Source: Kosakonia quasisacchari (GTDB lineage: Bacteria; Pseudomonadota; Gammaproteobacteria; Enterobacterales; Enterobacteriaceae). From it: a stretch of DNA of 64,000 bases. The stretch spans positions 27,543 through 91,542 of the forward strand of contig NZ_SJOP01000021.1 in NCBI RefSeq assembly GCF_004331415.1, in the 5' to 3' direction. Below are positions 9,982 through 18,205 of the stretch, piece by piece; within the stretch, counting starts at the first letter, position 1, and each line of letters begins with the position of its first letter. A model generated the notes under the pieces. It worked only from the letters and a program-made list of their open reading frames with translations, made no database searches and had not been told where the DNA came from. The translations under genes and the position numbers were made by a program.

Positions 9982-10005
9982 TTCCTCTCCCTCACGGGAG
10001 AGGAA
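9982..10005. terminator. Convergent terminator between yicH and yicI
   Basis: A perfect 10-bp stem (TTCCTCTCCC/GGGAGAGGAA) with a TCAC loop sits between the facing 3' ends of yicH and yicI and can act on both strands. Confidence 0.65.
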
Positions 10006-10022
10006 TATTGCGAAGCAAAAAC

Positions 10023-12341
10023 TCACAGCGTAATGCGGATCTCCCCGCCCTGCGGCGTAAGCACCACACCCGGCTCACTGCCGGATTGCGTGGCACCTTG
10101 TACACCCGCAATCTGCGCGATATTGCGCAGGCACAGCGTCCAGTTGTGCCCCTCGCCTTCGCTACACACAGTGATCACCCCCGCGTTGCGTTTGGCTCGC
10201 AAACGGAAGATCACCGCACCGCTGGCATCCGGCACGTCGCATAACGCTTCGCGTCCCTCTTCCAGCGCAAACAACTGGAAAGCGGTACCGTCATGCCAGG
10301 CGTAGTCCGGACGCTGGTCGTTGCTGCCGAGCGCCAGCAATGTGTTATCCCGCACGTAAACCGGCAGGCTCATAAAGTCGTGGCGCTGTTTATGCCAGCA
10401 GTTGCCGGGTAATGTGTCGTTGTGCCACAGATGCGTCCAGCGTCCTTCCGGCAGGTAAAACTGCACATCACCCACTTCACTGAACACCGGCGCGACAAGC
10501 AGCGCATCGCCAAGCATGTATTGACGGTCAAGATAGTCACAAGCCGGATCGTCCGGGAAGGAGAGCATCATGGCGCGCATCATCGGCAAACCGGATTCGT
10601 GTGCCAGTGCTGCCTGCCGGTAGAGGTACGGCATCAGGCGGCATTTCAGTTGCGTGAAGTGGCGCACCACATCGCAGGACTCGTCATCGTACGCCCACGG
10701 CACACGATAAGATTTGCTGCCATGCAAACGGCTGTGGCTGGAGAGCAGGCCAAACGCGCACCAGCGTTTGTAAACATGCGCGGGTGCGGTGTTTTCAAAG
10801 CCGCCAATATCATGGCTCCAGAAACCAAAACCAGACAGGCCAATCGATAGCCCGCCGCGCAGGCTTTCCGCCATTGACTCATAGTTGGCGTAGCAGTCGC
10901 CACCCCAGTGAACCGGGAACTGTTGCGCGCCGACAGATGCCGAGCGGGCAAACAGCACCGCTTCCTGCTCGCCAACGGTTTCTTTCAGCACGTTCCACAC
11001 CAGCTCGTTGTAGATGTAGGCGTAATGGTTATGCATTTTCTGCGGACACGCGCCGTTATGCCACACCACATCAGTCGGGATGCGCTCGCCAAAGTCGGTT
11101 TTGAAGCAATCCACGCCCATCGCCACTAACGCTTTGAGTTTATCCGCATACCACCGGCAGGCTTCCGGGTTGGTGAAATCATAAATCGCCAGCCCCGGCT
11201 GCCATTTATCCCACTGCCACAGTGAACCGTCCGCGCGTTTCAGCAGATAGCCCTTCTCTTTCAGCTCGCGGAACACCGGCGATTTCTGGCCGATATAAGG
11301 ATTTATCCAGACGCAGATTTTCAGCCCGCGCGCTTTCAGGCGTTTAATCATTCCTGCCGGATCCGGGAAGGTCACCGGATCCCACTCAAAATCGCACCAC
11401 TGGAAAGCCTTCATCCAGAAGCAGTCGAAGTGGAAAACGTGCAGCGGTAGCTGGCGCTCCGCCATACCGTCAATAAAGCGGTTAACCGTCGCTTCGTCAT
11501 AGTTGGTGGTAAACGAGGTGGTGAGCCACAAACCAAACGACCAGGCTGGCGGCAACGCCGGACGACCAGTAAATTGCGTATAGCGGTTCAGCACATCCTG
11601 CGGCGTTGGGCCGTCGATCACGAAATACTCCAGATATTCGCCCTCAACGCTGAACTGCACTTTGGACACCTTCTCCGAACCCACTTCAAACTCCACCGCT
11701 TGCGGATGGTTTACCAGCACGCCGTAGCCACGATTGGTGAGATAAAAGGGGATATTTTTGTACGACTGTTCGGTGCTGGTGCCGCCGTCGCGGTTCCAGG
11801 TTTCCACCATTTGCCCGTTGCGCACCAGCGCAGTAAAACGCTCGCCGAGGCCATACACCGTTTCGCCCACGCCCAAATCCAGCCGCTCAAACAGGTAATT
11901 GCGACCACTGTTGCCATCCTGCACGTAGCCGTTGTTTTTCAACTGGCTACCGGTAATGCGCACGCCATCGCGCAGGAAATCGAGCGCCCAGTTTTCACCT
12001 TTACCAATGCGCACACTGAGCGCGCCGCTTTGCAGCTCGGCAAAATCGTCGGTATTGCGCATTTCCACGTGGACGTCTTGCGCAACATTAAGCGGGAAGT
12101 GCGGGCCGTTATCTATTGCTCCCTGAAAATGTTCGATGCGCACGCCAATAATCCCTTCCTGCGGCGAGAAAAAACGCAGGGTGAAGAGCGGCGTATCCAG
12201 TTGCCAGGTGCGCTCGCGCACGTCGCGCGGGGCGGCATAGACCACCATCTCATTACCCTGTTGTTCGACTTCAAACACCTGCACCGGCTGGATCAATATC
12301 AGACCCGGCTGGATAAGCCAGTTGCCATCACTGATTTTCAT
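10023..12341 (-). CDS. yicI: Alpha-xylosidase YicI (GH31)
   Basis: YicI is a cytoplasmic glycoside hydrolase family 31 enzyme that releases alpha-linked xylose, as in isoprimeverose units of xyloglucan. It has 772 residues, the same length as the E. coli enzyme, and starts MKISDGNWLIQPG. The nucleophile Asp lies in the KTDFGER motif and the acid/base Asp in HWGGDCYANYES, corresponding to Asp416 and Asp482 of E. coli YicI. The open frame extends upstream to 12413, but the homologous ATG is at 12341. It follows yicJ by 10 nt, so the transporter and hydrolase form one operon. Confidence 0.96.
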   Translation of the reverse strand: MKISDGNWLIQPGLILIQPVQVFEVEQQGNEMVVYAAPRDVRERTWQLDTPLFTLRFFSPQEGIIGVRIEHFQGAIDNGPHFPLNVAQDVHVEMRNTDDFAELQSGALSVRIGKGENWALDFLRDGVRITGSQLKNNGYVQDGNSGRNYLFERLDLGVGETVYGLGERFTALVRNGQMVETWNRDGGTSTEQSYKNIPFYLTNRGYGVLVNHPQAVEFEVGSEKVSKVQFSVEGEYLEYFVIDGPTPQDVLNRYTQFTGRPALPPAWSFGLWLTTSFTTNYDEATVNRFIDGMAERQLPLHVFHFDCFWMKAFQWCDFEWDPVTFPDPAGMIKRLKARGLKICVWINPYIGQKSPVFRELKEKGYLLKRADGSLWQWDKWQPGLAIYDFTNPEACRWYADKLKALVAMGVDCFKTDFGERIPTDVVWHNGACPQKMHNHYAYIYNELVWNVLKETVGEQEAVLFARSASVGAQQFPVHWGGDCYANYESMAESLRGGLSIGLSGFGFWSHDIGGFENTAPAHVYKRWCAFGLLSSHSRLHGSKSYRVPWAYDDESCDVVRHFTQLKCRLMPYLYRQAALAHESGLPMMRAMMLSFPDDPACDYLDRQYMLGDALLVAPVFSEVGDVQFYLPEGRWTHLWHNDTLPGNCWHKQRHDFMSLPVYVRDNTLLALGSNDQRPDYAWHDGTAFQLFALEEGREALCDVPDASGAVIFRLRAKRNAGVITVCSEGEGHNWTLCLRNIAQIAGVQGATQSGSEPGVVLTPQGGEIRITL

Positions 12342-12351
12342 GCATGACTCC

Positions 12352-13743
12352 TTACAGTAACTCTTCCCGTGGTGAAACATGCCCAAACCGTTGCTGGCTG
12401 CGGTGCTCGCCACGCGCCAGCTGTTCCATGATCGTTTTGAGAAGCGGTGTTTTCAGGGTGTAGTAGCGTTTGGCGATAAAGGCGCTGAGCAAATAGCAGG
12501 CCGCCGGAACCAGCGTAAACAGCGCAATGATGATGCTGATGGTGGCGCCGTTCTGGCTTTGCGCCGTGGCATTGTAACCACCACCCGCCAGCGCCCAGCC
12601 AATCAGTGCACCGCCGAAAGCGAGGCCAAGTTTCAGCACAAACAACGTGCCCGCGAAGCTGATGCCGGTGAGACGTTTACCGTTGCACCATTCGCCGTAA
12701 TCGACGGTGTCGGACATCATCACCCACTGGATCGGCGTAACCAGCTGATGCAGCACGCCGATAACGAAGATAAAGATGAACATGGTGACGCTGGCCTGAA
12801 CCGGCACGAAGAACATGGCAATGCTAAGCACGGTGAGCGCCGCGTTGGTCCACCAGAAGATGGTGACTTTGCATTTCCAGTCGGTGAGCGGCTTAGCCAG
12901 TGCGCTGCCAATCAGGTTGCCGACACAGTAGGTAGTGAGAAACGCGGTGAAAATGGCGGCATCGCCCATGATCCAGGTGACGTAATACATCATCGCGCCG
13001 CCGCGCACGCAGACCGCGAGGATATTGAGGATGGTCAGCAGACCCACGATGCGCCACTGGTCGTTTTGCCAGATGTCGCGCAGATCTTCGCGCATGCCGG
13101 TAGTGCTCGGCGGCGCCTGGATACGCTCTTTGGTGGTGAAGAAGCAGAACGCCAGCATCATAAAAGCGACCACGGAGAGCACCGCGATGCCGCCCTGAAA
13201 ACCGAAAATTTTGTCATCGCCGCCAATCAGTTTCACCAGCGGCATCATCAGCACGGTAGAGAGCATGCCGCCCGCTGTCGCCAGCACGAAGCGCCAGGAT
13301 TGCAGCGAGATGCGCTGCTGCGGGTCGTTGGTGATCACACCGCCGAGGGCGCAATAAGGAATGTTGACCACGGTGTAAAGCAAAGTGAGTAACGTATAAG
13401 TGACAGCGGCGTAGATCATCTTGCCGCTGAGGCTGAGATCCGGCGTGCTGTAGGCCAGAACGCACACAATGCCGAACGGCAGCGCGCCGAAAATTATCCA
13501 CGGACGGAACTTACCCCAGCGGCTGCGGGTGCGGTCGGCGAGCAGCCCCATGCACGGGTCCGAAACGGCGTCTAATGCACGCGCCAGCAGAAACATGGTG
13601 CCGACAAACCCGGCGGGGATGCCAAAGATATCGGTATAAAAGAACATCATGTACAGCATTACGTTATCAAAGACGATATGGCTGGCGGCGTCTCCCATGC
13701 CGTAGCCAATCTTTTCTTTCACAGAAATAATCTGACTGTCCAT
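12352..13743 (-). CDS. yicJ: Glycoside-pentoside-hexuronide cation symporter YicJ
   Basis: YicJ is an inner-membrane GPH-family sugar:cation symporter, presumed to import alpha-xylosides for YicI. It has 463 residues and about 12 membrane helices. GPH signatures are present: EKIGYGMGDAASH near the N-terminus and MGLLADRTRSRWGKFRPW in the first cytoplasmic loop. The start at 13743 (MDSQIISVKEK) has an AAGGA ribosome site 8 nt upstream; a 41-codon upstream extension lacks similarity. It is the first gene of the yicJI operon. Confidence 0.94.
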   Translation of the reverse strand: MDSQIISVKEKIGYGMGDAASHIVFDNVMLYMMFFYTDIFGIPAGFVGTMFLLARALDAVSDPCMGLLADRTRSRWGKFRPWIIFGALPFGIVCVLAYSTPDLSLSGKMIYAAVTYTLLTLLYTVVNIPYCALGGVITNDPQQRISLQSWRFVLATAGGMLSTVLMMPLVKLIGGDDKIFGFQGGIAVLSVVAFMMLAFCFFTTKERIQAPPSTTGMREDLRDIWQNDQWRIVGLLTILNILAVCVRGGAMMYYVTWIMGDAAIFTAFLTTYCVGNLIGSALAKPLTDWKCKVTIFWWTNAALTVLSIAMFFVPVQASVTMFIFIFVIGVLHQLVTPIQWVMMSDTVDYGEWCNGKRLTGISFAGTLFVLKLGLAFGGALIGWALAGGGYNATAQSQNGATISIIIALFTLVPAACYLLSAFIAKRYYTLKTPLLKTIMEQLARGEHRSQQRFGHVSPREELL

Positions 13744-13995
13744 TTTTGTTTCCTTTACGCATGAAAAATACGCAGAAAGCGGTTTCAGACGTTGTAAACG
13801 ATTGGATTTCAGCCGGGTATTGCGAATTCTAGTTATCTGATTACGTTTATTCTTTTCTGTGATCACGGTTCCTTTAGCGGGTGAAAAATAGCTAAGCCAT
13901 GGAAAAGATGAAGATTTATCTTAAACAACCGTTTGCGGCGGGAGCACAATGAGAAAATTTATGACGGAAGTATGTGGTAAATGCCTGAAAGTAGC

Positions 13996-14001
13996 TATAA
14001 T
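13996..14001 (+). promoter_or_regulatory. Probable -10 box of the selC promoter
   Basis: A perfect TATAAT is followed by a GC-rich stretch (GCGCCCCGCCTCC) like the discriminators of stable-RNA promoters, 31 nt before the tRNA. No good -35 box is seen at 17 nt. Confidence 0.4.
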
Positions 14002-14032
14002 GCGCCCCGCCTCCATGTAGCAATGCAGGCGC

Positions 14033-14127
14033 GGAAGATCGTCATCTCCGGTGAGGTGGCTGGACTTCAAATCCAGTTGGGGCCGCCAGCGGTCCCGGGC
14101 AGGTTCGACTCCTGTGATCTTCCGCCA
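14033..14127 (+). tRNA. selC: Selenocysteine tRNA (anticodon TCA)
   Basis: This 95-nt gene encodes tRNA-Sec, which inserts selenocysteine at UGA codons. It matches E. coli selC almost base for base: GGAAGATC acceptor start, the long extra arm, the CTTCAAA anticodon loop reading UGA, the GGTTCGACTCC T-loop and an encoded CCA end at 14125-14127. selC is a well-known site for genomic islands (LEE, SPI-3). Here an AT-rich accessory patch begins directly behind it, but no integrase and no second copy of the 3' end is seen. Confidence 0.98.
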
Positions 14128-14318
14128 AAATGAACTTCTACCAAATATTCAAATAACTTATTAATGCACATTCTTTATTCCTCCAGCTTATATTTATTGG
14201 CCTCCCCAAAAGATATATTTAAATTTATGTGAGATGGTTCCAAATATCAGCAATTCAGCCAATATTATATTCACTATTATCTGATAAATTAGAGATTCAC
14301 TCTTAAAAGGATGAATAT

Positions 14319-14711
14319 ATGACTGCTGCTATTCGTTTTCGGGCCTCTTGCATCAAAACATTATCATCTGTAGAAGCCAATCCAGAAAAATCACATCAGC
14401 ATGAGTTTAACGGAGTTAAAGAATTAAAAGCTTTATTAGGTATAGATGAATTTAAATGCGATGCGAAATTCTCTATACGGGGATCTCAAGTCTCAAATCG
14501 TGCACAAGTTACCTGGTATGACGCTCGCACTTCACATTTGTCGAGATCAGAGTATCGTCTCTATTTTACTCAAAATGAAGTTATGGATAATGCTGCTGAA
14601 GGCGACAATATAATCATAGGATATGATACGAATGATAACCTGCAGATTATATTAATAAAAATTGGAACTGCTTCGCATGAGGGGTTAATTAAAAATTGGC
14701 GAGAAAATTAA
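14319..14711 (+). CDS. Orphan protein resembling the EcoRII-N (B3-like) DNA-recognition domain
   Basis: A 130-residue protein with AT-rich codon use unlike the flanks, behind an AAAAGGA ribosome site. The core (FKCDAKFSIRGSQV, then RAQVTWYDAR, RSEYRLYFTQN and EGDNIIIGY) recalls the N-terminal effector-binding B3-like domain of EcoRII-type restriction enzymes, which binds DNA. No nuclease domain follows; the frame ends after KNWREN and the next 140 nt are AT-rich without a continuation. It could be a free-standing DNA-binding domain, a truncated restriction enzyme, or a relic. The assignment rests on pattern recognition only. Confidence 0.45.
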   Translation: MTAAIRFRASCIKTLSSVEANPEKSHQHEFNGVKELKALLGIDEFKCDAKFSIRGSQVSNRAQVTWYDARTSHLSRSEYRLYFTQNEVMDNAAEGDNIIIGYDTNDNLQIILIKIGTASHEGLIKNWREN

Positions 14712-14833
14712 CCATGCCTGTTTTGATTCACTGTCGCTAGTATAATTATGGCGTAAAAAAATAATTACCCATCAATATTTAGAAATATATTTATAGAAGA
14801 AACATAATTAAGGGAAAATTTTCTAATTCGCTC

Positions 14834-14861
14834 AGAATAAAAAAATAATATTTTTTATTCT
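14834..14861. repeat. AT-only hairpin at the 3' end of the small minus-strand gene
   Basis: A perfect 11-bp inverted repeat (AGAATAAAAAA ... TTTTTTATTCT) with a 6-nt loop spans the stop codon of the neighbouring minus-strand gene. It may be a weak terminator. Confidence 0.4.
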
Positions 14862-15046
14862 TTTTCTTTTTCTTTTTCTTTTTCGCGTTCTACCTCAAAC
14901 CGCAACCTACAAGCCTCTTTAACCCACTTGCTAAAATTCCCTTTTCCCGCCGCTTTCTCAATCTGTTCCAAAAGATCATCCTCAAATCGGATGTTCTTCA
15001 TCGTGCTTTTGGTTCGATCAAAATTAAGCTTCTTTTTTTCTTGCAT
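14855..15046 (-). CDS. Small ribbon-helix-helix-like protein with Lys-Glu repeat tail
   Basis: A 63-residue protein. The core (MKNIRFEDDLLEQIEKAAG, then FSKWVKEACRLRFEVE) has a beta-strand followed by two helices, as in ribbon-helix-helix DNA-binding proteins and small phage-associated proteins (DUF3950/YlcI-like; uncertain). The last eight residues are Lys-Glu repeats encoded by four copies of a hexanucleotide. The start is taken at the ATG 15046; a GTG at 15058 would add four residues. A long inverted repeat overlaps this start, which fits autorepression. The gene sits in the AT-rich patch behind selC. Confidence 0.5.
   Translation of the reverse strand: MQEKKKLNFDRTKSTMKNIRFEDDLLEQIEKAAGKGNFSKWVKEACRLRFEVEREKEKEKEKE
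14861..14884. repeat. Hexanucleotide tandem repeat (TTTTTC)4
   Basis: Four perfect, head-to-tail copies of TTTTTC (GAAAAA on the coding strand) encode Glu-Lys pairs at the C-terminus of the small minus-strand protein. Slippage would add or remove two residues without breaking the frame. Confidence 0.8.
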
Positions 15047-15091
15047 GGTAGGTACCACTTCGGTTACGTTATGTTCATGTGGTACCTACCA
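15046..15091. promoter_or_regulatory. Operator-like inverted repeat at the start of the RHH-like gene
   Basis: Two 13-bp arms, TGGTAGGTACCAC (15046-15058) and GTGGTACCTACCA (15079-15091), are perfect inverted repeats separated by 20 bp. Each arm contains a GGTACC palindrome. The repeat overlaps the start of the minus-strand gene and lies between it and symE, so a bound repressor could control both. Confidence 0.5.
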
Positions 15092-15114
15092 CATGAAATT
15101 GGATTTCGTAAACA

Positions 15115-15147
15115 ACGCTCCGATGTGCAGGAACACAACCGGAGCGT
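15115..15147 (+). promoter_or_regulatory. Hairpin in the leader of the SymE-like gene
   Basis: A perfect 8-bp stem (ACGCTCCG/CGGAGCGT) with a 17-nt loop lies 32 nt before the SymE-like start codon. It may be a structured 5' leader or the site of a SymR-like antisense RNA, which in E. coli covers this part of symE. Confidence 0.35.
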
Positions 15148-15178
15148 CTAACCATCCCCAACTATCAAGGAGTTGATA

Positions 15179-15487
15179 ATGGCTGATCCGCATTCTACCT
15201 CAGACTTCACCATCGCCGGAACCGAGCACAACGTAATTGTGCGATATCGCCCGAATCAGGGCGACGCGAGCACGCCGAGCATCACGCTTTCCGGCAAGTG
15301 GCTGCGCGATGCCGGGTTTAATACCGGGCAACATATTCTGGTGAAAGTGATGCAGGGCTGCATCGTGCTGGTGAAATACAGTGATAAAGAGGAGTGGCTG
15401 GCGACGGCGCTGGATAAAACGCGCAAGCAGCTCAGGGAAGTGAAGGACGTCATGAAAAACGCGTATCTGCAATCACGGCCAGACTGA
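15179..15487 (+). CDS. SymE-family type I toxin
   Basis: A 102-residue protein with the SymE/AbrB-fold core ITLSGKWLRDAGFNTG, then VKVMQGCIVLVKY, matching E. coli SymE (ITLKGQWLEAAGFATG ... VKVMEGCIVLT). In E. coli SymE is an SOS-induced, Lon-degraded protein that stops growth, binds nucleic acid and is silenced by the antisense RNA SymR. The N-terminus is short and the Lys/Arg-rich C-terminal helix is retained. AAGGAG lies 6 nt before the ATG at 15179. I see no LexA box upstream, unlike E. coli symE. Confidence 0.8.
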   Translation: MADPHSTSDFTIAGTEHNVIVRYRPNQGDASTPSITLSGKWLRDAGFNTGQHILVKVMQGCIVLVKYSDKEEWLATALDKTRKQLREVKDVMKNAYLQSRPD

Positions 15488-15511
15488 ATCCTGCCGATTT
15501 GCAGCATGACA

Positions 15512-15541
15512 AATACAGCGTGCCTGCGGGCAGGCTGTATT
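15512..15541. terminator. Hairpin after the SymE-like gene
   Basis: A 13-bp stem with one mismatch (AATACAGC outer arm, TGCC/GGCA inner arm, TGCG loop) lies 24 nt after the symE stop. No T tract follows directly. Confidence 0.5.
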
Positions 15542-15730
15542 TGCCGGGGCGGAAGGAAATGAAAAGACCAACCTGGAAGGTGTTTTACGGTGGGAAGAAC
15601 GCGGTGAAATCGGCAGCATCGGTTCAATATTGCACGCCAAAAAACGTGTTAAAAGTCGTTCGTTTCCCCCTCTCCATCGCCATTTTTAAGGAGTAAGATA
15701 AGCGCCTCGAAATTCCACAGACAACAACCG

Positions 15731-16012
15731 ATGAAGCGCTTCCTTTTTATTCTCTCCACCGCCTTTATTTTCAACACCAGTTTTGCTGCCGCCCCGTTGC
15801 CGAAAGACGTTCAGGATTTCCGCAACCTTGCCGAAGAGTGCGAGCATTTCGCCGGCGAGCAGGATTCGGATCTCGACGAGCAGCGCCAGAAAGAGCTGGA
15901 TGCCAGCCTGCAAGCCACCTGCGGCAAAGCGGTGGTTCAGCTCAAAACGCTGCGGGAAAAATACAAAAATGACACGGCATTAATGAAAGTTATTAATGCC
16001 TATGATTTCTGA
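15731..16012 (+). CDS. Small secreted protein of unknown function
   Basis: A 93-residue protein with a clear signal peptide (MKRFLFILSTAFIFNTSFAA, cleavage expected after an Ala near residue 20). The mature part is highly charged and mostly helical, with two cysteines (in EECEHF and ATCGKA) that could form a disulphide, suggesting a periplasmic location. Start MKRF at 15731; no strong ribosome site. I do not recognise a function. It is monocistronic and ends just before a shared terminator. Confidence 0.7.
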   Translation: MKRFLFILSTAFIFNTSFAAAPLPKDVQDFRNLAEECEHFAGEQDSDLDEQRQKELDASLQATCGKAVVQLKTLREKYKNDTALMKVINAYDF

Positions 16013-16030
16013 CGGCGGTTTGCAGCACGC

Positions 16031-16054
16031 AAAAAAGGGGGCACTTGCCCCCGT
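16031..16054. terminator. Bidirectional terminator
   Basis: A GGGGGC/GCCCCC stem with an ACTT loop is flanked by A6 on one side, giving a T6 tract on the minus strand. It serves the minus-strand ene-reductase gene and probably also the small plus-strand gene that converges on it. Confidence 0.75.
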
Positions 16055-16060
16055 TCGTTA

Positions 16061-17164
16061 TTACGCTTTCTGTAATGGATAATCCAGGTAGCCTTCTGCG
16101 CCGCCGCCAAAGAATTTCTCTCTGACCGGTTCGTTCAGCGGCAAGTTATGTTGCAGGCGGTACGGCAGATCCGGGTTAGCGATAAACGGTCGGCCAAAAC
16201 CAATTAAATCCGCCCAGCCTTTCGCCAGCGCTTCTTCTGCGCGCTCCGGCGTGTATTTGCCTGAGTAGATCAGCGTGCCGTGGAAAATAATGCGCAGTGC
16301 TTCTTTAAACGCCGCAGGCATCACCGGCGCGTCGTCCCAGTCCGCTTCGGCGATGTGAATGTAAGCAATGCCAATCGCATTCAGAACGCTCGCCGCCGCG
16401 AGATAAGTGGCTTCCGGCGTATCATCGCGTGAACCCATCAGCGTAGTAAGCGGAGCCAGGCGAATACCGACGCGTTCTTTACCAATCGCCGCAGAAACGG
16501 CTTCCACCACTTCTTTCATAAAGCGCAGGCGGTTTTGCAGCGAACCGCCGTATTCGTCGTCGCGCAGGTTCGACTGCGAATCAATAAACTGGTTAATCAG
16601 GTAACCGTTCGCGCCGTGTAATTCGATGCCATCGAAACCGGCAGCAATTGCGTTACGCGCCGCTTGTGCGTAATCGTTGACGATAGCGGGAATTTCCTCC
16701 ACAGCCAGCGCACGCGGCATGGAGTGCTGCACCATATCGCCCACGCCATTTTCCGGTCCGCGCCCTTCCACATCGACAAACACTTTTACGCCTTCGGCCT
16801 GAATCGCCGAAGAGGAAACCGGTGCCGCGTTACCGGGCTGCAAAACGGTGTGGGAAACGCGCCCCACATGCCACAACTGAGCAAAAATTTTGCCGCCCGC
16901 GTGATGCACCGCATCGGTCACTTTTTTCCAGCCAGCAATTTGCGCATCGCTGTAAATACCCGGCGTCCAGGCGTATCCCTGACCCTGCTGGCTGATTTGT
17001 GTACCTTCGCTGATAATCAGCCCGGCACTGGCGCGCTGCGCGTAGTAATCCGCCATCATGTCGGTGGCCACATCACCCGTTCCGGCTCGGGAGCGGGTCA
17101 TTGGCGGCATCACAATCCGGTTAGTTAACGCGAGCGTATTCAGAGAATATTTATCGAATAACAT
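16061..17164 (-). CDS. Old yellow enzyme, alkene reductase (NemA-like)
   Basis: An FMN-dependent ene-reductase of the old yellow enzyme family that reduces activated C=C bonds and nitro compounds with NAD(P)H. It has 367 residues in a single TIM barrel. The FMN-binding PMTRSRAG motif has Thr23; the substrate-anchoring pair is His183/Asn186 in ELHGANGYLINQF. The C-terminal phosphate-binding region (YSGKYTPERAEEAL, IGFGRPFIANPDLP) is intact. No NemR-type repressor is adjacent, so it is not clearly the nemRA locus. Confidence 0.9.
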   Translation of the reverse strand: MLFDKYSLNTLALTNRIVMPPMTRSRAGTGDVATDMMADYYAQRASAGLIISEGTQISQQGQGYAWTPGIYSDAQIAGWKKVTDAVHHAGGKIFAQLWHVGRVSHTVLQPGNAAPVSSSAIQAEGVKVFVDVEGRGPENGVGDMVQHSMPRALAVEEIPAIVNDYAQAARNAIAAGFDGIELHGANGYLINQFIDSQSNLRDDEYGGSLQNRLRFMKEVVEAVSAAIGKERVGIRLAPLTTLMGSRDDTPEATYLAAASVLNAIGIAYIHIAEADWDDAPVMPAAFKEALRIIFHGTLIYSGKYTPERAEEALAKGWADLIGFGRPFIANPDLPYRLQHNLPLNEPVREKFFGGGAEGYLDYPLQKA

Positions 17165-17278
17165 GGTGGCTTATCCTTACTTGATTCGGTCGATGTGGTT
17201 GCGGTTAACAACCTGATGCGAAGCAGGATAGGCGCACAAGAGTTTTGAATAAACAGCAACAAAAGCAATAAACTATTG

Positions 17279-17953
17279 CTACATGGTCAATAAAGAACGC
17301 TGACGAGTCCGCAACGCAGGTATATGACAGAAACTGCCAGAGTAAAGAGGTGAAACCACAGGTTCTGAAGCAGGCTTATTCGCGCGTCTTATCATCTTTA
17401 GCTCATTCGTCCCGATACGGGGAAGAAATATCGCATCCGCCATGACTTTTCCTTCGGAGCAACAAAAACAGTCGTTCCAGTTATTATAAATATGGATAAG
17501 CTCCGCCATACTGTTTAAACCCAGTTTACGTAATATCGCATTTTTATAATTACTGACGATTTTCTTATCAATACCCAGTGACTGCGAAATCGCGTCACTG
17601 GACTGATAATCAAGAAATCGCAACATAATTTTATATTCCGTCGCGCTAAAGTGGACTTCGCGAAAGGAAGAGATCTCTTCATGCCCCTTCAGAAAGTTAA
17701 GTATCTTTCTGATCTCGTGCCGCAGCAAAGATACCGAAGAGGATTTATCGATTGTAATAAATCGAGTGCAAATAAAAGAATTAAACCCTTTTTCTTCACT
17801 TAAAATATAGAGCAATGAGTTCATACTAAAAAACAATATTTTCCCATCTCCCCGATCATAGGCAACCAGCGTATGCGTTGCATGTGGGTTAATGGCTTTA
17901 AGCAGCTTATCCATGCCCATGACAAAATAGCTATCCTGAGAGATGATATACAT
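17279..17953 (-). CDS. LuxR-type HTH transcriptional regulator
   Basis: A 224-residue regulator with AT-rich codon use. The C-terminal half holds a LuxR-like helix-turn-helix (FSATEYKIMLRFLDYQSSDAISQSLGIDKKIVSNYK..., residues about 103-155), here with Ser/Asp in place of some typical residues. The N-terminal part has no phosphoacceptor signature and resembles the Ser/Asp-poor pseudo-receivers of fimbrial and capsule regulators. GGAGG lies 6 nt before the ATG at 17953. A long, AT-rich leader region lies upstream. The target is unknown. Confidence 0.75.
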   Translation of the reverse strand: MYIISQDSYFVMGMDKLLKAINPHATHTLVAYDRGDGKILFFSMNSLLYILSEEKGFNSFICTRFITIDKSSSVSLLRHEIRKILNFLKGHEEISSFREVHFSATEYKIMLRFLDYQSSDAISQSLGIDKKIVSNYKNAILRKLGLNSMAELIHIYNNWNDCFCCSEGKVMADAIFLPRIGTNELKMIRRANKPASEPVVSPLYSGSFCHIPALRTRQRSLLTM

Positions 17954-18108
17954 ATCCAACCTCCGGGAAATAATATTTGCCAGCGAATTATGGCGAAAAC
18001 AAAATTATGTCTTCGTTTAATTTGAAATGTGATATCGCGTTTGGCATCACGATACCATTATTAATTTAAAAAATAATCAAATAAATAAAGCACAAAAAAA
18101 TGCTACCG

Positions 18109-18205
18109 CCCATGGCTTTCACCAAAGAATGCTTAAATGAACGATTTCAGTAGTAGCCATAAAATCCATAAAAAAAGCCGTTTAATCCATAATGAAAGCC
18201 ATGGG
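18109..18205. repeat. Long-range 13-bp inverted repeat upstream of the LuxR-type gene
   Basis: CCCATGGCTTTCA (18109-18121) and TGAAAGCCATGGG (18193-18205) are perfect inverted copies separated by 71 bp. The spacer contains ATCCATAA-like direct repeats. It may be an operator pair or a large RNA stem. Confidence 0.5.

Noticed and set aside
12379..13392. A 337-codon open frame antisense to yicJ
   Set aside because: Shadow of a clear transporter gene; the sequence is low-complexity charged without a domain.
15558..15696. A possible 45-codon gene after symE (MKRPTWKVFYGG...)
   Set aside because: It has a weak ribosome site but no similarity, and lies in a region of hairpins and debris after the SymE-like gene.
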